Positions 44,466 through 53,843 are shown, counted from the stretch's first letter. The stretch: DNA of 64,000 bases from Devosia soli (GCF_000970455.1 NZ_LAJG01000014.1:558001-622000); one strand, 5' to 3'. Notes: generated by a model from the letters alone, not told the origin. A program made the numbers and translations.

Positions 44466-45019
44466 CCCGCTGGTTCGAAGACATCGTCATCGATGAAGTG
44501 TTCCCGCTCGGCGCCCACACTTTCGGCAAAGAAGAGATCATCCGCTTCGCCCAGCTCTACGATCCGCAATATTTCCATACAGATCCCGGCCTGGCCAGGC
44601 ACAGCCACTTCGGCGGGCTGGTCGCGAGCGGCTGGCACACGGTTAGTGTCGGCCATCGCAAGATGGTAGACGCGCTGGATGCCGAAGCCGGCCGCCTGCG
44701 CGCGGCAGGTCAGGAGCCCGGCGTTTCCGGCCCATCGCCCGGCGTCAACGCCATGGAGTTCAAGGTTCCCGTTCGCCCAGGCGACACCGTGACCTATGAA
44801 CTTGCCGTGACCGACAAGCGCCCGTCCAATTCTCTGCCCGGCTGGGGCCTGCTGTTCAACCGGCTGACCGCCACCAACCAGCGGGGTGAACTCGTCTATC
44901 GCGCGGAAATCGTGGGCTTTTCGAAGCTGCGCGACTTTCGCATGCCGCTAAAACTGAAACTGTTGCTGGCACTCACCAATCTGCCGCTCATCGGACCGCT
45001 TGTGCGCCGGAAGGCTTGA
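44462..45019 (+). CDS. MaoC-like (R)-hydratase/dehydratase, second of a pair
   Basis: A 185-residue MaoC-family protein. The start is the ATG at 44462 in the four-base overlap with its neighbour. 'EEIIRFAQLYDPQYFHTDPG' carries the active-site Asp and His, and 'FGGLVASGWHTVSVGHRKMV' is the conserved helix. A basic C-terminal tail ('LIGPLVRRKA') follows a hydrophobic stretch. It probably acts with the upstream homologue on an acyl-CoA. Confidence 0.9.
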   Translation: MTRWFEDIVIDEVFPLGAHTFGKEEIIRFAQLYDPQYFHTDPGLARHSHFGGLVASGWHTVSVGHRKMVDALDAEAGRLRAAGQEPGVSGPSPGVNAMEFKVPVRPGDTVTYELAVTDKRPSNSLPGWGLLFNRLTATNQRGELVYRAEIVGFSKLRDFRMPLKLKLLLALTNLPLIGPLVRRKA

Positions 45020-45050
45020 AAGCGAGGGGACGCATCGGCACTCTCCTTGC

Positions 45051-45395
45051 ATGCGCCGATTCGCCCTTGCCCTTTTGCTGTTCCCCGCCCTGTCCGTGCC
45101 GTCTATGGCGCAGATCTATCAGGGCAACTGGTCCTGCCGGGATGCCTCGACCAATCGCGTCGGTATCCTCACGATCTATGGCAATGTCTATGGCTGGGCC
45201 TCGCGCACCGCAGGCGACCCCAATTCGGGCACCGGTACGTTGACACCCTATCAGGATGGCGTCGGCATCAACGACGGCAACCTGCGCACCAATGCGGGAA
45301 TCCAGGCCGCGCGGACAGTCGAAGACCCGGTCAATGGCGTCGCGGTTCAGCTCGAAACCGCCGACGCCATCGTCATGCTGTGTACGCCACGCTGA
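45051..45395 (+). CDS. Small secreted protein of unknown function
   Basis: A 114-residue protein beginning 'MRRFALALLLFPALSVPSMA', a clear signal peptide, with cleavage near 'SMAQ'. The mature part is about 95 residues, Gly/Asn/Thr-rich, with two Cys ('WSCRDAST' and 'VMLCTPR') that could form a disulfide. I do not recognise the family. It follows the MaoC pair by 31 bases and may share their transcript. Confidence 0.7.
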   Translation: MRRFALALLLFPALSVPSMAQIYQGNWSCRDASTNRVGILTIYGNVYGWASRTAGDPNSGTGTLTPYQDGVGINDGNLRTNAGIQAARTVEDPVNGVAVQLETADAIVMLCTPR

Positions 45396-45511
45396 CCTTT
45401 CCAAGATTTCATCTGCCGGTAGCCATCCTGTCAGGCTCCGGCCGCTAGTTGAATGCCTCAGGCGAGGCGCATGTCCTCGATCTGTTTCACTGCAGCGAAG
45501 GGACACACTAG

Positions 45512-46366
45512 ATGCATCACGACCAGGAAGACCACGATCTCGGATTTCACCACGACCTGCCGCGGCTCGTGAGCCGTCGACAGCTCTTGGCAATGTTCGG
45601 CGGCGTCGGTGCAGTGGCCCTGTCCGGCCTGCCTGCATCGGCGCTCGAATGCATCGCCCTGCCTTGGGAAACCGCAGGACCCTACCCGGCCGATGGCTCC
45701 AACGTCCGCAGCGGACAGGTCGTCAACGCTTTGACCGAAGAAGGCATTATCCGAACCGATCTACGCCCTTCGTTCGGCACGTTGACCCCGGTCGCGGATG
45801 GCGCGCAGCTCGACCTCGAACTGACTCTCGTCAACGCCGATGGCTGCACCCCACTTGCCAACCATGCCATTTACATCTGGCATTGCGATACGACCGGCAA
45901 TTATTCGCTCTATGACACGCCGGACGCCAATTATCTCCGCGGCGTGGGCATTGCCGATGCCGATGGGAAGGTGCGTTTCACCACCATTTTTCCCGGCTGC
46001 TATGATGGACGTTGGCCGCATATCCATTTCGAAATTTTCCAAAGCGCCGAGAGTGCCGTGGCCGGAGACGCATCGCTCCTCACCGCCCAGATCGCTCTGC
46101 CGGAAGATGTCTCTGCGGATGTCTATGCGGCCGACAGCCGTTACAGCAACGGCACGCGCAATCTTTCCCGGATCAGCATCGCGAGGGACATGGTCTTTCG
46201 CGACAACACGGATGCCGAACTCGCCCAACAGACGCTCGCTGTTACCGGCGATGCGGCCAGCGCACTTTCGGGGACCGTGACGATTCCCGTCGACCTGACG
46301 GCCGCAAAGCCAGCCTTCCGTAGCGCGCCACCAGCCGGCAACCCACCTGCAACGCCGCAGAACTAG
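45512..46366 (+). CDS. Tat-exported intradiol ring-cleavage dioxygenase-like protein
   Basis: A 284-residue protein with N-terminal 'SRRQLLAMFGGVGAVALSGL', a twin-arginine signal. The catalytic domain has 'AGPYPADGSN', 'AIYIWHCDTTGNYSLYD' (Tyr ligand) and 'PGCYDGRWPHIHFEIF' (Tyr, His, His), the non-haem Fe(III) set of catechol and protocatechuate 3,4-dioxygenases. The exported, single-subunit form is common in soil bacteria, and its substrate is usually unknown. No other aromatic-degradation genes are nearby. Confidence 0.87.
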   Translation: MHHDQEDHDLGFHHDLPRLVSRRQLLAMFGGVGAVALSGLPASALECIALPWETAGPYPADGSNVRSGQVVNALTEEGIIRTDLRPSFGTLTPVADGAQLDLELTLVNADGCTPLANHAIYIWHCDTTGNYSLYDTPDANYLRGVGIADADGKVRFTTIFPGCYDGRWPHIHFEIFQSAESAVAGDASLLTAQIALPEDVSADVYAADSRYSNGTRNLSRISIARDMVFRDNTDAELAQQTLAVTGDAASALSGTVTIPVDLTAAKPAFRSAPPAGNPPATPQN

Positions 46367-46431
46367 GGCTCATTCGCCGCATCTCTGCTCCTAAAGAGGG
46401 GGCTTGAACTTTTCTGCGGTTTGCGCATTTT

Positions 46432-46455
46432 AGAGGGGCAGCGCCGGGCCCCTCT
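46432..46455 (+). other. Stem-loop in the terC leader
   Basis: AGAGGGGC and GCCCCTCT pair perfectly over 8 bp around an 8-base loop. No T-run follows. It lies 64 bases before the terC start. terC/alx genes elsewhere can have manganese riboswitches, but I could not match that consensus here. Confidence 0.5.
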
Positions 46456-46519
46456 GGTCATGGTCCCCCATGGCGATGTCGGAGCTGCTCCACCAAGTCA
46501 CATGGAGAAGGTCCGGCGA

Positions 46520-47539
46520 ATGGATTCGCTTATTGCCGCCCTATCGGGCGATTTTCTCGGTACACCGATATATTTCTGGGTGGCGTTCATTACGATCGTC
46601 ATCGGTCTTCTTGTCTTCGACCTCGGCATTCTGCACAAGGATGAACACGAGATCGAAGCCAAGGAGAGCCTGCTGCTCTACGGCTTCTATGTTCTCATCG
46701 CCGTCGCCTTTGGCGCCTGGGTCTGGTTCCAGCGCGGCTCGCAAGCTGGGCTTGAATTTTTCACCGGCTACCTGATCGAGCAGTCATTGGCGATGGACAA
46801 TATGTTCGTCATCGCCACCATCTTTGGCTTCCTTGGCATCCCCCGGCTCTATCAGCACCGCGTGCTGTTCTGGGGCATTCTGGGCGTCATCGCCTTCCGC
46901 GCCATCCTCATCGGCGTCGGCGCGGCGCTCGTCTACCAGTTCAACTGGATTCTATTCTTCTTCGGCGCCTTCCTGGTCTTCACCGGGATCCGCATGTTCC
47001 GCCACGAGGATGCAGAGCCGAACATGGAAGACAATAAGATCTTCCAGTTCCTCAACAAGCGCTTCCGCATCACGCGCGAACTGCATGGCCGGGCCTTCAC
47101 CGTCAAGCAGCCGCATCCGGTCACCGGCAAGCTCGTGACGTGGCTGACCCCGCTCGCCGTAGCGCTGATCATGGTCGAAATCGTCGACCTCATCTTTGCC
47201 GTCGACTCCGTGCCGGCCGTGTTCGCGGTCACGCAGGATACGTTCATCGTTTACACCTCGAACATCTTTGCCATCCTCGGCCTGCGCGCCCTTTATTTCG
47301 CGCTTGCCGCGGCAATGAACCGCTTCCGTTATTTGCAGATTTCGCTCGCCATCATCCTCGTGCTGATCGGCATAAAGATCTGTCTCGTACCGCTCGGCTA
47401 CCATGTGCCGACCGCGATCTCGCTGACCATGACGATCGGTATTCTCGCCGGCGGTATCTTCTATTCGCTGTGGAAGACCCGCAACGAGCCCAATATCAGC
47501 GCCGAGGAGGACCCGAAACAGGGTCAGCTCGAGCCCTGA
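46520..47539 (+). CDS. TerC/Alx-family integral membrane protein
   Basis: A 339-residue membrane protein with about nine helices. The acidic motifs 'LLVFDLGIL', 'EQSLAMDNMFV' and 'VDLIFAVDSVPAVFAVTQD' are the TerC-family ion-binding signature. E. coli Alx is a manganese exporter and tellurite-resistance TerC is related. The ATG at 46520 is chosen because GGAGAAGG lies eight bases upstream. A strong terminator follows. Manganese export is the likeliest role. Confidence 0.92.
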   Translation: MDSLIAALSGDFLGTPIYFWVAFITIVIGLLVFDLGILHKDEHEIEAKESLLLYGFYVLIAVAFGAWVWFQRGSQAGLEFFTGYLIEQSLAMDNMFVIATIFGFLGIPRLYQHRVLFWGILGVIAFRAILIGVGAALVYQFNWILFFFGAFLVFTGIRMFRHEDAEPNMEDNKIFQFLNKRFRITRELHGRAFTVKQPHPVTGKLVTWLTPLAVALIMVEIVDLIFAVDSVPAVFAVTQDTFIVYTSNIFAILGLRALYFALAAAMNRFRYLQISLAIILVLIGIKICLVPLGYHVPTAISLTMTIGILAGGIFYSLWKTRNEPNISAEEDPKQGQLEP

Positions 47540-47563
47540 TCGGGTCAGACAATCCAAACATCG

Positions 47564-47598
47564 AGGCGGCCGGGTTGACCCCGGCCGCCTTGTTTTTT
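47564..47598 (+). terminator. Intrinsic terminator after terC
   Basis: An 11-bp perfect stem (AGGCGGCCGGG / CCCGGCCGCCT) with a 5-base loop is followed by TGTTTTTT. It lies 24 bases after the terC stop. Confidence 0.95.
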
Positions 47599-47884
47599 AT
47601 TCTCGTGCGGCAACGCTCCTTTGGAGGCCCTGTCCGCAAATGATCTGAAACCACGCATCGGACGCTTCTGGCCTGTCTCGGCATCTCCGCATCGGGGACC
47701 GGCATGTCATGATGGCGCGTGTTGCGATGGTCGATCTTCGGACGGCTTAGTTCTTCTCCATATTCTCAGCACCGCCATCGGCGTCGTCAGTTTTCCGCAT
47801 CCGCGCGGCAGCCTTTTCGTGCGTGTCTTGCCGCGCCAACTTCATTCACCTGCGCAAGCCCTGGCTTGGCGGGAAGGATTCCCC
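47599..47884. other. Intergenic stretch with no recognised gene
   Basis: About 285 bases between the terC terminator and a small basic-protein gene. Reading frames here have no homology I recognise. It probably holds the promoter of the small gene; I see no clear -35/-10 pair or repeat. Confidence 0.5.
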
Positions 47885-48058
47885 ATGCCCAAAAACATGT
47901 TCCAACGCCCACAACCGATCAATCACAACCGCAATGTGCCGCGCCACGGCACGCAACAAGGCCAGCTACCGGCAAAGGCGGCCAAGCCCGCAGAAGCGTC
48001 GGTTAAGCCGGCTCTGCCTTCGCTCGAAAAGCTTCTGCACAAAGGAACGCGACATTGA
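47885..48058 (+). CDS. Small basic protein of unknown function
   Basis: A 57-residue frame starting at ATG 47885 with AAGGA eight bases upstream. The product is basic and rich in Pro, Asn, Gln, Lys and Ala ('RPQPINHNRNVPRHGTQQGQ'), ending 'LPSLEKLLHKGTRH', with no signal or membrane segment. A perfect 10-bp hairpin follows directly. It is probably a real small gene, possibly nucleic-acid binding; no family is recognised. Confidence 0.55.
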   Translation: MPKNMFQRPQPINHNRNVPRHGTQQGQLPAKAAKPAEASVKPALPSLEKLLHKGTRH

Positions 48059-48064
48059 TCGAAC

Positions 48065-48088
48065 GACCCGGCGCTGTGGCGCCGGGTC
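48065..48088 (+). terminator. Hairpin after the small basic-protein gene
   Basis: GACCCGGCGC and GCGCCGGGTC form a perfect 10-bp stem with a TGTG loop, six bases after the stop. No T-run follows, so termination is likely but not canonical. Confidence 0.6.
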
Positions 48089-48165
48089 ACCCCGGAAAAC
48101 CGAGGCCCGGAACTTGCCGCATTTGATGGTTACCGAAATGTGACAACGATAAAGGAGAAGCGCAA

Positions 48166-48564
48166 ATGGGTGTGCTCCACGAAATCGTCTTCGATTGCGA
48201 CAAGCCTGCCGATCTCGCCCGTTTCTGGGCCACCATTCTCGACGGCTATGAGGTGCGGCCCTATGACGGCGAAGAAGTTGCCCGGCTCGCCGCGCTGGGC
48301 CTTACGCCGGAGACCGACACGACGGTCATGGTCGATGGCCCTGGCCCGACGCTCTGCTTTCAGAATGTCGATGGCCGGCGTTATGACAACAACCGCGTGC
48401 ATCTCGACGTCGAGGTGAACAATCGCGGCGCAGAGGTCGAACGGCTCGTCGAAGCCGGGGCGACGGTCGACCGCGTTCTACCCACCTATACCGTCATGCG
48501 CGATCCCGAAGGCAACCAGTTTTGCCTCGTCGACCCGCGGATCGCCACCATGGCAGCCGCCTGA
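48166..48564 (+). CDS. VOC/glyoxalase-like domain protein
   Basis: A 132-residue single VOC domain. 'LHEIVFDCDKPADLARFWAT' is the first beta-alpha unit, 'NRVHLDVEVNNRGAEVERLV' starts the second, and 'YTVMRDPEGNQFCLVDP' ends it with the metal-site Glu region. It belongs to the glyoxalase-like group with unknown substrate. AAGGAG lies nine bases before the ATG. Confidence 0.88.
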   Translation: MGVLHEIVFDCDKPADLARFWATILDGYEVRPYDGEEVARLAALGLTPETDTTVMVDGPGPTLCFQNVDGRRYDNNRVHLDVEVNNRGAEVERLVEAGATVDRVLPTYTVMRDPEGNQFCLVDPRIATMAAA

Positions 48565-48570
48565 TTTCGG

Positions 48571-48595
48571 GGTGCTGACACGTCCTGTCAGCGCC
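48571..48595 (+). terminator. Terminator-like hairpin after the VOC gene
   Basis: A 10-bp stem with one G-U pair (GGTGCTGACA / TGTCAGCGCC) and a 5-base loop lies just after the VOC stop. Only a weak T stretch follows at 48604. Confidence 0.6.
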
Positions 48596-48632
48596 CCATC
48601 GTACTTTTGGGTATTCCTTGCTGGAGAGACCC

Positions 48633-49031
48633 ATGACGCTGACTGCCACCTGCCATTGCGGTGCCACGCGCATCACCCTGCCCCGTTTGCCGACGGAGGC
48701 CAAGACTTGCAATTGCAGCTTTTGCCAGCGCACCGGGGCTGTCTGGGCCTATTTCAGCGAGGGCGAACTCGATTTCGGCTCGCTCGAAGCCGACAAGCCG
48801 TATTCTGCGAGCGGCGGGCTCAATCAGCACCACTTTTGCTCCAATTGCGGCATCCACACCTGGGGCAGCTCGCCTGATTGGTCGTCGGCCTACAATGCCG
48901 ATGGCTCGCCCAAGGGCGATCCCGGCGTCGTACCGACCACGCGGATCTATGCCGTCAACCTCAATACAATCGACGACATCGATTGGTCCGGGATCAGGAT
49001 CGAGAAGATGGATGGACGGAACAACTGGTAA
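48633..49031 (+). CDS. GFA/CENP-V family zinc protein
   Basis: A 132-residue protein of the glutathione-dependent formaldehyde-activating (GFA) fold. Zinc ligands are seen in 'CHCGATRITL', 'TCNCSFCQRTG' and 'HFCSNCGIHTWG'. The name comes from Paracoccus Gfa, but most family members have no proven activity. The ATG at 48633 is chosen because GGAGAG lies upstream. Confidence 0.9.
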   Translation: MTLTATCHCGATRITLPRLPTEAKTCNCSFCQRTGAVWAYFSEGELDFGSLEADKPYSASGGLNQHHFCSNCGIHTWGSSPDWSSAYNADGSPKGDPGVVPTTRIYAVNLNTIDDIDWSGIRIEKMDGRNNW

Positions 49032-49156
49032 CTGGCGTCCGTCTGAGCAGTTCTCCGCCTCCCACTAGGAGCGCGGCCTAAAAGTTCACGGCTTCAAAAT
49101 ATCGATTGCTTGGACAAGCCAAGCATTGGAGAGGCGCGGTACGGCGGGCCTCTTCT

Positions 49157-49690
49157 TCAGTGTCCTTCGAACGCCATTAGTGACGCCACATTGACCTTTT
49201 CCGCACGCAGCTTATCGGCACCACCGAGATCGGGCAGGTCGATGACGAAAGCGGCATGGTCGCAGACCGCCCCGGCCCGGCGGATCAGGCTAACTGCCGC
49301 AATGGCCGTACCACCGGTGGCGATCAGATCGTCGACGATCAGAACCTTATGGACGTTGCTCAACACGTCGGCATGGATTTCGATAGTGTCGACACCGTAT
49401 TCGAGCGCGTAGTTCTGCCCGATCGTATGGCCCGGCAGCTTGCCGCGCTTGCGCACGGGTACGAAGCCGACGCCGAGCGCGATCGCCACACCGGCACCGA
49501 AGATGAACCCTCGCGCCTCGATGCCTGCGACATGCGTAAAGCCCATGCCACGATGGGCTTCCGCCAGACGCTCGACGCTCTCCTTGAACCCATCAGGGTG
49601 CTCGATCAGCGTGGTTATGTCCCGGAAGAGGATGCCCGGCTTGGGATAGTCCGGAATCGTGCGGACGAGCGACTTCAGGTCGAGCGACAT
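49157..49690 (-). CDS. apt: Adenine phosphoribosyltransferase
   Basis: A 177-residue Apt salvaging adenine to AMP with PRPP. 'IPDYPKPGILFRDITTLI' is the typical N-terminus, 'GIEARGFIFGAGVA' the adenine site and 'VLIVDDLIATGGTAIAAV' the PRPP site. It lies on the minus strand, 24 bases after a small gene of unknown function. About 125 bases separate it from the convergent GFA gene. Confidence 0.97.
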   Translation of the reverse strand: MSLDLKSLVRTIPDYPKPGILFRDITTLIEHPDGFKESVERLAEAHRGMGFTHVAGIEARGFIFGAGVAIALGVGFVPVRKRGKLPGHTIGQNYALEYGVDTIEIHADVLSNVHKVLIVDDLIATGGTAIAAVSLIRRAGAVCDHAAFVIDLPDLGGADKLRAEKVNVASLMAFEGH

Positions 49691-49714
49691 GGAGGGCCTA
49701 TGGACTGGGAAAAA

Positions 49715-49909
49715 TCAGGGAGTGCGGCGTCCGACGATGTGACGAGCGATAACGCCGGCATTATAGGCAACATTGCGCGTGGCGGTGACGGCAGCTTCGC
49801 GAGCCTTGGGATTGTTGGCCACCGCATGGATGCCCGCGCGCACGACGGGATGGCGGCTCATGGTCACGGCGGCAGACACGACAGTGACAGCCAGGCGAAT
49901 GGCGGACAA
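49715..49909 (-). CDS. Small protein of unknown function upstream of apt
   Basis: A 64-residue frame starting at TTG 49909 with GGAGGAG six bases upstream. The product has a hydrophobic N-terminal segment ('IRLAVTVVSAAVTM') and an Ala/Arg/Val-rich amphipathic remainder ('NNPKAREAAVTATRNVAYNA'). It could be a small membrane-associated protein. It is probably co-transcribed with apt. No family is recognised. Confidence 0.55.
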   Translation of the reverse strand: MSAIRLAVTVVSAAVTMSRHPVVRAGIHAVANNPKAREAAVTATRNVAYNAGVIARHIVGRRTP

Positions 49910-50334
49910 GGCAAGCTCCTCCAGATAACCGGTTTGTGCCTCATATTGCGGCTGGGGACGGGAATGACAAGAGGCTAGAGCCAATGTGAGGGTAAAAAGC
50001 GAGCGACAAGAAGAGGCCCTCCCCCACCGGCTCGCACCACTGTCACGAAGGCATCGATCTTGCCAAAGCAATAACGAGCTACTGCCAAGTTTCTTCCCCT
50101 CCAGTCGGGAGCATTCACTTTGGACCCATGCGGCCTTCCCGATTTCCACCGTGTCATCCCCGAGAAAGCTTGGACCTCCGTTTGAAACAAGGTTTCCGCC
50201 TTCTCGGGAATGACACCGTGGTTGGGAAGGCATGCTATCGACAATCCCGGTGCACAGTGCCCCTCCAGAGGGAAGATAGGCGGGGACATGCCGCCCAAAT
50301 TGGCCAACCACACACGGTCCACCAGCAAAAGAAA
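49910..50334. other. Intergenic stretch between the apt operon and petC
   Basis: About 425 bases without a supported gene. It contains the promoter region of the apt operon, the palindromic repeat at 50148-50220 and, at its right end, the T-run of the petABC terminator. Longer frames on the minus strand cross the palindrome and have no recognisable homology. Confidence 0.6.
50148..50220. repeat. Palindromic intergenic repeat, type C
   Basis: Inverted arms CACCGTGTCATCCCCGAGAA and, read on the other strand, CACGGTGTCATTCCCGAGAA enclose about 27 bases. It shares the GTCATYCC core with the type A element at 7317 but has a different arm interior. Confidence 0.8.
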
Positions 50335-50352
50335 AGGGGCCTCGCGGCCCCT
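50325..50352 (-). terminator. Intrinsic terminator of the petABC operon
   Basis: On the minus strand AGGGGCC and GGCCCCT form a 7-bp stem with a 4-base loop, followed by TTTTCTTTT. It lies 92 bases after the petC stop. Confidence 0.85.
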
Positions 50353-50444
50353 AATCCCAACTTTACCCAAATCCCGGTAAACCGAGTTCTTTGGACTATC
50401 CCGCCCGAGACCGCCCCATCGGGGCGATCCCGCGTGGCCGGTGG

Positions 50445-51335
50445 TCAGTGCTCGATACCAGCCCAAAGCTTGCGCTTGGTGCCCCACATGAGGCCAGCAA
50501 ACAGCACGAGGAAAATCAGCACGACGAAACCGGTCTGCTTGCGCGAGACGAGGTGCGGTTCGGCCAGCCACATCATATAGGCCGAAACGTCGCTCGAATA
50601 CTGCTCGAGCGTTTCTGGCACGCCGGCGCCGTTCTCGGCCTCGGCATAGTCCACCGAACCATCGGCCAGCGGCGGCGCCATTCCGATGGCGTGGCCCGGG
50701 AAGTAGTCGTTGTAGTGCTTGCCCTCGGGAAGCTGGAACGGCGTGCCGTCCGAATTGTGCGGCGCGTCTTCCGGCACTTCCTCATGGTAGCCATTGAGGA
50801 GAGCGTGGATATAGTCCGGGCCGCCTTCCTGATAGGCGGTGAAGTAATTGAAGATCCAGGTCGGGAACGGATCCTTGACGCCGCGGGCCTTTGCCAGAAC
50901 CGAGAAGTCCGGCGGCAGCGCGCCGCCATTGGCGTCACGGGCTTCCTGTTCGCTGGCAAATGGCGATGGCCAGCGATCGGCCGGAACGGCAGGGCGACGA
51001 CCGCTTTCGGTCGTGGGGTCCGCAACTTCGTATTCGGCGGCCAGCGCACGAACCTGGGCCTCGGAGAATTCCGGGCCGCCCTCTTCCATCAGGTTGCGGA
51101 AGGCGAGCAGGTGCGCACTGTGGCAGCTCGAGCAGACTTCGCGGAAAACCTGGAAACCGCGCTGGAGCTGGTTGGTGTCATAGGTGCCGAAGATTCCGCC
51201 GAAGGACCAGGCCTGGCGTTCCGGCTGCGGGCCCGCTTCCGCCGCGTGGGCGGGAGCAGCCATGGCGAGGCCGGCGACGAGAGCGGCGGCAGCGATGATG
51301 AGCTTATGCATGTTCATTTTCACTGACCCGATCAC
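50445..51335 (-). CDS. petC: Cytochrome c1 of the bc1 complex
   Basis: A 296-residue precursor with signal peptide '[20 protein letters not shown]'. The haem c site is 'CSSCHS' (CxxCH), the Met-ligand region lies further on, and a C-terminal membrane anchor ('[18 protein letters not shown]') holds it in the inner membrane. It transfers electrons from the Rieske protein to cytochrome c. The GTG at 51335 overlaps the petB stop (GTGA); ATG at 51317 is an alternative start. Confidence 0.95.
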   Translation of the reverse strand: MIGSVKMNMHKLIIAAAALVAGLAMAAPAHAAEAGPQPERQAWSFGGIFGTYDTNQLQRGFQVFREVCSSCHSAHLLAFRNLMEEGGPEFSEAQVRALAAEYEVADPTTESGRRPAVPADRWPSPFASEQEARDANGGALPPDFSVLAKARGVKDPFPTWIFNYFTAYQEGGPDYIHALLNGYHEEVPEDAPHNSDGTPFQLPEGKHYNDYFPGHAIGMAPPLADGSVDYAEAENGAGVPETLEQYSSDVSAYMMWLAEPHLVSRKQTGFVVLIFLVLFAGLMWGTKRKLWAGIEH

Positions 51336-52585
51336 GCGTGTGCCTTATTGCCGAGAACGCTCTCGGAAATGCTGGTGGGCAGCGGCTTGGGCGTTTCGAT
51401 GCGCGACAGGACCGGCAGGATGACGAGGAAATAGATGAAGTAGTACGCCGTGCAGACCTTGGCGAGCGTCGTGTAGGGCTCCGCCGCTTCCTGCGCACCG
51501 AGGTACATCAGGGCGATGAAGTTGATCACGAACAGGCCATAGAACCACTTGAACATCGGGCGGAACGTGCCGGCGCGCACCTTGGAGGTGTCGAGCCACG
51601 GCACAATCAGGAGGCACAGCATGGCGCCGCCCATGGCGATGACGCCACCGAGCTTGGAGTTGATGAACAGCACATTGAAGTCGATGGCGCGCAGGATGGT
51701 GTAGAACGGCAGCAGATACCATTCGGGCACGATGTGCGCCGGCGTCACCTGGCTGTTAGCCATGATGTAGTTGTCGGGGTGCCCCAGGATATCGGGCGCA
51801 AAGAACACGAACCAGGCGAAGGGGATCATGAAGACCACCATCGCGAAGAGGTCCTTCATCGTATAGTACGGATGGAAGGGCACGGTATCGCGGCTGTCCT
51901 TGACGTCGACGCCGACCGGGTTGTTGTTACCCGGAACGTGCAGCGCCCAGATGTGCAGGCCCACCACTGCCGCGATGATAAACGGCAGGAGGTAATGCAG
52001 CGAGAAGAAGCGGTTGAGCGTCGGATTGCCCACCGCAAAGCCGCCGAGCACGAGCTGCTTGATGCTGTCGCCGACGATCGGGATCGCCGAGAAGATGTTC
52101 GAGATAACCGTCGCACCCCAGAACGACATCTGGCCCCAGGGCAGGATATAGCCCATGAACGCGGTCGCGGTAGTGAGAAGGAAAATCACGACGCCGAGGA
52201 TCCAGAGGATCTCGCGCGGCGCCTTGTAGGAGCCGTAGAAAAGGCCGCGGAACATGTGGATATAGAGCGCGACGAAGAACATCGAGGCGCCGACCGCATG
52301 GGTCGCCTGGATGACGCGGCCGCCATTGATGTCACGGCGGATATGCTCAACCGAGTCGAAGGCCAACGCCACATTTGGCGCATAGTGCATGGCAAGGATG
52401 ATGCCGGTGACGATCTGCACGCCGAGGCACATCACGAGAATGGCGCCAAAGGTCCACCAGTAGTTGAGGTTCTTCGGCGTGGGGAAGTCCATGAGATGTT
52501 CTTTGGCGAAACGCACTACCGGCAGGCGGTCGTCCAGCCACTTCTCAACGGCACTTCCCGGAACGTAAGTCGAATGTTCTGACAT
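51332..52585 (-). CDS. petB: Cytochrome b of the bc1 complex
   Basis: A 417-residue cytochrome b with eight or more helices. The haem ligands are in '[20 protein letters not shown]' and '[20 protein letters not shown]'. The quinol-site '[15 protein letters not shown]' motif is intact. It forms the quinol-oxidising and -reducing core. The ATG at 52585 gives the expected N-terminus. The petA stop lies 14 bases upstream. Confidence 0.97.
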   Translation of the reverse strand: MSEHSTYVPGSAVEKWLDDRLPVVRFAKEHLMDFPTPKNLNYWWTFGAILVMCLGVQIVTGIILAMHYAPNVALAFDSVEHIRRDINGGRVIQATHAVGASMFFVALYIHMFRGLFYGSYKAPREILWILGVVIFLLTTATAFMGYILPWGQMSFWGATVISNIFSAIPIVGDSIKQLVLGGFAVGNPTLNRFFSLHYLLPFIIAAVVGLHIWALHVPGNNNPVGVDVKDSRDTVPFHPYYTMKDLFAMVVFMIPFAWFVFFAPDILGHPDNYIMANSQVTPAHIVPEWYLLPFYTILRAIDFNVLFINSKLGGVIAMGGAMLCLLIVPWLDTSKVRAGTFRPMFKWFYGLFVINFIALMYLGAQEAAEPYTTLAKVCTAYYFIYFLVILPVLSRIETPKPLPTSISESVLGNKAHA

Positions 52586-52599
52586 CGGAAAAGCCCCCA

Positions 52600-53127
52600 C
52601 TAACCGATCTGGACCAGCGTATCGCTGAGAAATTCATAAGGCGGCACGACGAGGTTTGCCGGTGCCGGACCCTTGCGGATGCGACCCGAGGAATCGTAGT
52701 GCGAACCGTGGCAGGGGCAGAACCAGCCGTCGAAATCACCGGCCTGGCCGGTGGGAATGCAACCGAGATGGGTGCAGTTTGCGATCATGATCAGCCACTG
52801 TTCGTGGCCTTCCTTGACGCGCGACTCGTCGGTCGCCGGATCCTTGAGGTCGCTCAGCGGCACGGCGCGCGCTTCCTCGATTTCCTTGGGCGTGCGGTGG
52901 CGCACGAAAACCGGCAGGCCACGCCACGTGATGGTCACCGACTGCCCTTCGGCAATCGGGGACACGTCATACTGGATGCTGGCGAGAGCCAGCGTGGACG
53001 CGTCCGGATTAAGCTGGTTGATCAGCGGCCAAACCACCGCGGCGGCGCCGACAGCCCCGACGGCACCGGTGGCGACGAAGAGAAAATCCCGCCGGTTGGT
53101 GGTTGTATGTTCTGCTTGCGTGGACAA
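52600..53127 (-). CDS. petA: Rieske iron-sulfur protein of the bc1 complex
   Basis: A 175-residue protein with N-terminal '[20 protein letters not shown]', a twin-arginine motif and uncleaved anchor. The 2Fe-2S ligands are in 'CTHLGC' and '[13 protein letters not shown]'. The start chosen is TTG at 53127, with GGGGA upstream; longer GTG or ATG extensions do not match the family. It is first in the petABC operon, which feeds the cytochrome c-linked respiratory chain. Confidence 0.95.
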   Translation of the reverse strand: MSTQAEHTTTNRRDFLFVATGAVGAVGAAAVVWPLINQLNPDASTLALASIQYDVSPIAEGQSVTITWRGLPVFVRHRTPKEIEEARAVPLSDLKDPATDESRVKEGHEQWLIMIANCTHLGCIPTGQAGDFDGWFCPCHGSHYDSSGRIRKGPAPANLVVPPYEFLSDTLVQIG

Positions 53128-53355
53128 GTCCGTTTCCCCGTACGATGCACAAATGACGGAACCGGCCCCAGCCCTCGACCACTTCAAGCAGAATCGACAA
53201 GCCAGCCGCCCTCAAGCGGTCCGTCAGTTGCGGTTCTTTTTGCACTCTCGGATGGGCTTGTCCAGTGCACGGCGGATGACAGTTTGCCTTGATCGCACTA
53301 TATCGTAGCGCTGTTCTGCGCCTCAGGGTCCGGCCAGCGCCGGATATAGAGCTTC

Positions 53356-53826
53356 TTGTCCCTCGACCTTGCCGTCTACCAGCCCGATTTTCCGCACAAT
53401 ACCGGCACCCTGATCCGGCTTTCCGCCTGTTTGGGCCTGACATTGCACGTTATCCACCCTGCCGGCTTTGCCATCACGCCGAGTAACCTTGCCAAGGGCG
53501 GTCTCGATTACGTCGATCAGGCCGCCATCCGTCAGCACGACAGCTTCCAGCAGTTCGACGCCTGGCGAAAGGACGAATCCCGGCGCCTTGTCCTCCTGAC
53601 GACGAAGTCGAGCAAATCGGCTTATGAGGCAGAATATAAGAGCGGCGATATTCTCTTGCTCGGGCGAGAAAGCGCTGGCGTGCCGCAGGCCGTGGCCGAT
53701 CTCTGCGAACTCAAGGTGCGCATTCCGATGCGTCCCGGTTTGCGCTCGATCAATGTTGCGCTTGCCGGCGGAATGATAGTTGGCGAGGCCATGAGACAGA
53801 TTGGCCGCTTTACAGAGCTTTCCTGA
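53356..53826 (+). CDS. trmL: tRNA (cytidine(34)-2'-O)-methyltransferase
   Basis: A 156-residue SPOUT-class enzyme that 2'-O-methylates the wobble base of leucine tRNAs. '[20 protein letters not shown]' is the N-terminal motif and '[11 protein letters not shown]', '[20 protein letters not shown]' form the trefoil-knot SAM site. The start is TTG at 53356. It is divergent from petA, with about 230 bases between, and 17 bases before hemF. Confidence 0.93.
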   Translation: MSLDLAVYQPDFPHNTGTLIRLSACLGLTLHVIHPAGFAITPSNLAKGGLDYVDQAAIRQHDSFQQFDAWRKDESRRLVLLTTKSSKSAYEAEYKSGDILLLGRESAGVPQAVADLCELKVRIPMRPGLRSINVALAGGMIVGEAMRQIGRFTELS

Positions 53827-53843
53827 AAGTCCATTTCCCCATT

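Noticed and set aside
46381..46519. Manganese riboswitch (yybP-ykoY) before terC
   Set aside because: The conserved sequence blocks could not be identified by eye; only a single hairpin is visible.
51338..52582. A 414-codon frame on the plus strand
   Set aside because: It lies exactly opposite petB, is rich in His, Asp, Glu and Arg as expected for the complement of a membrane-protein gene, and has no recognisable domain.
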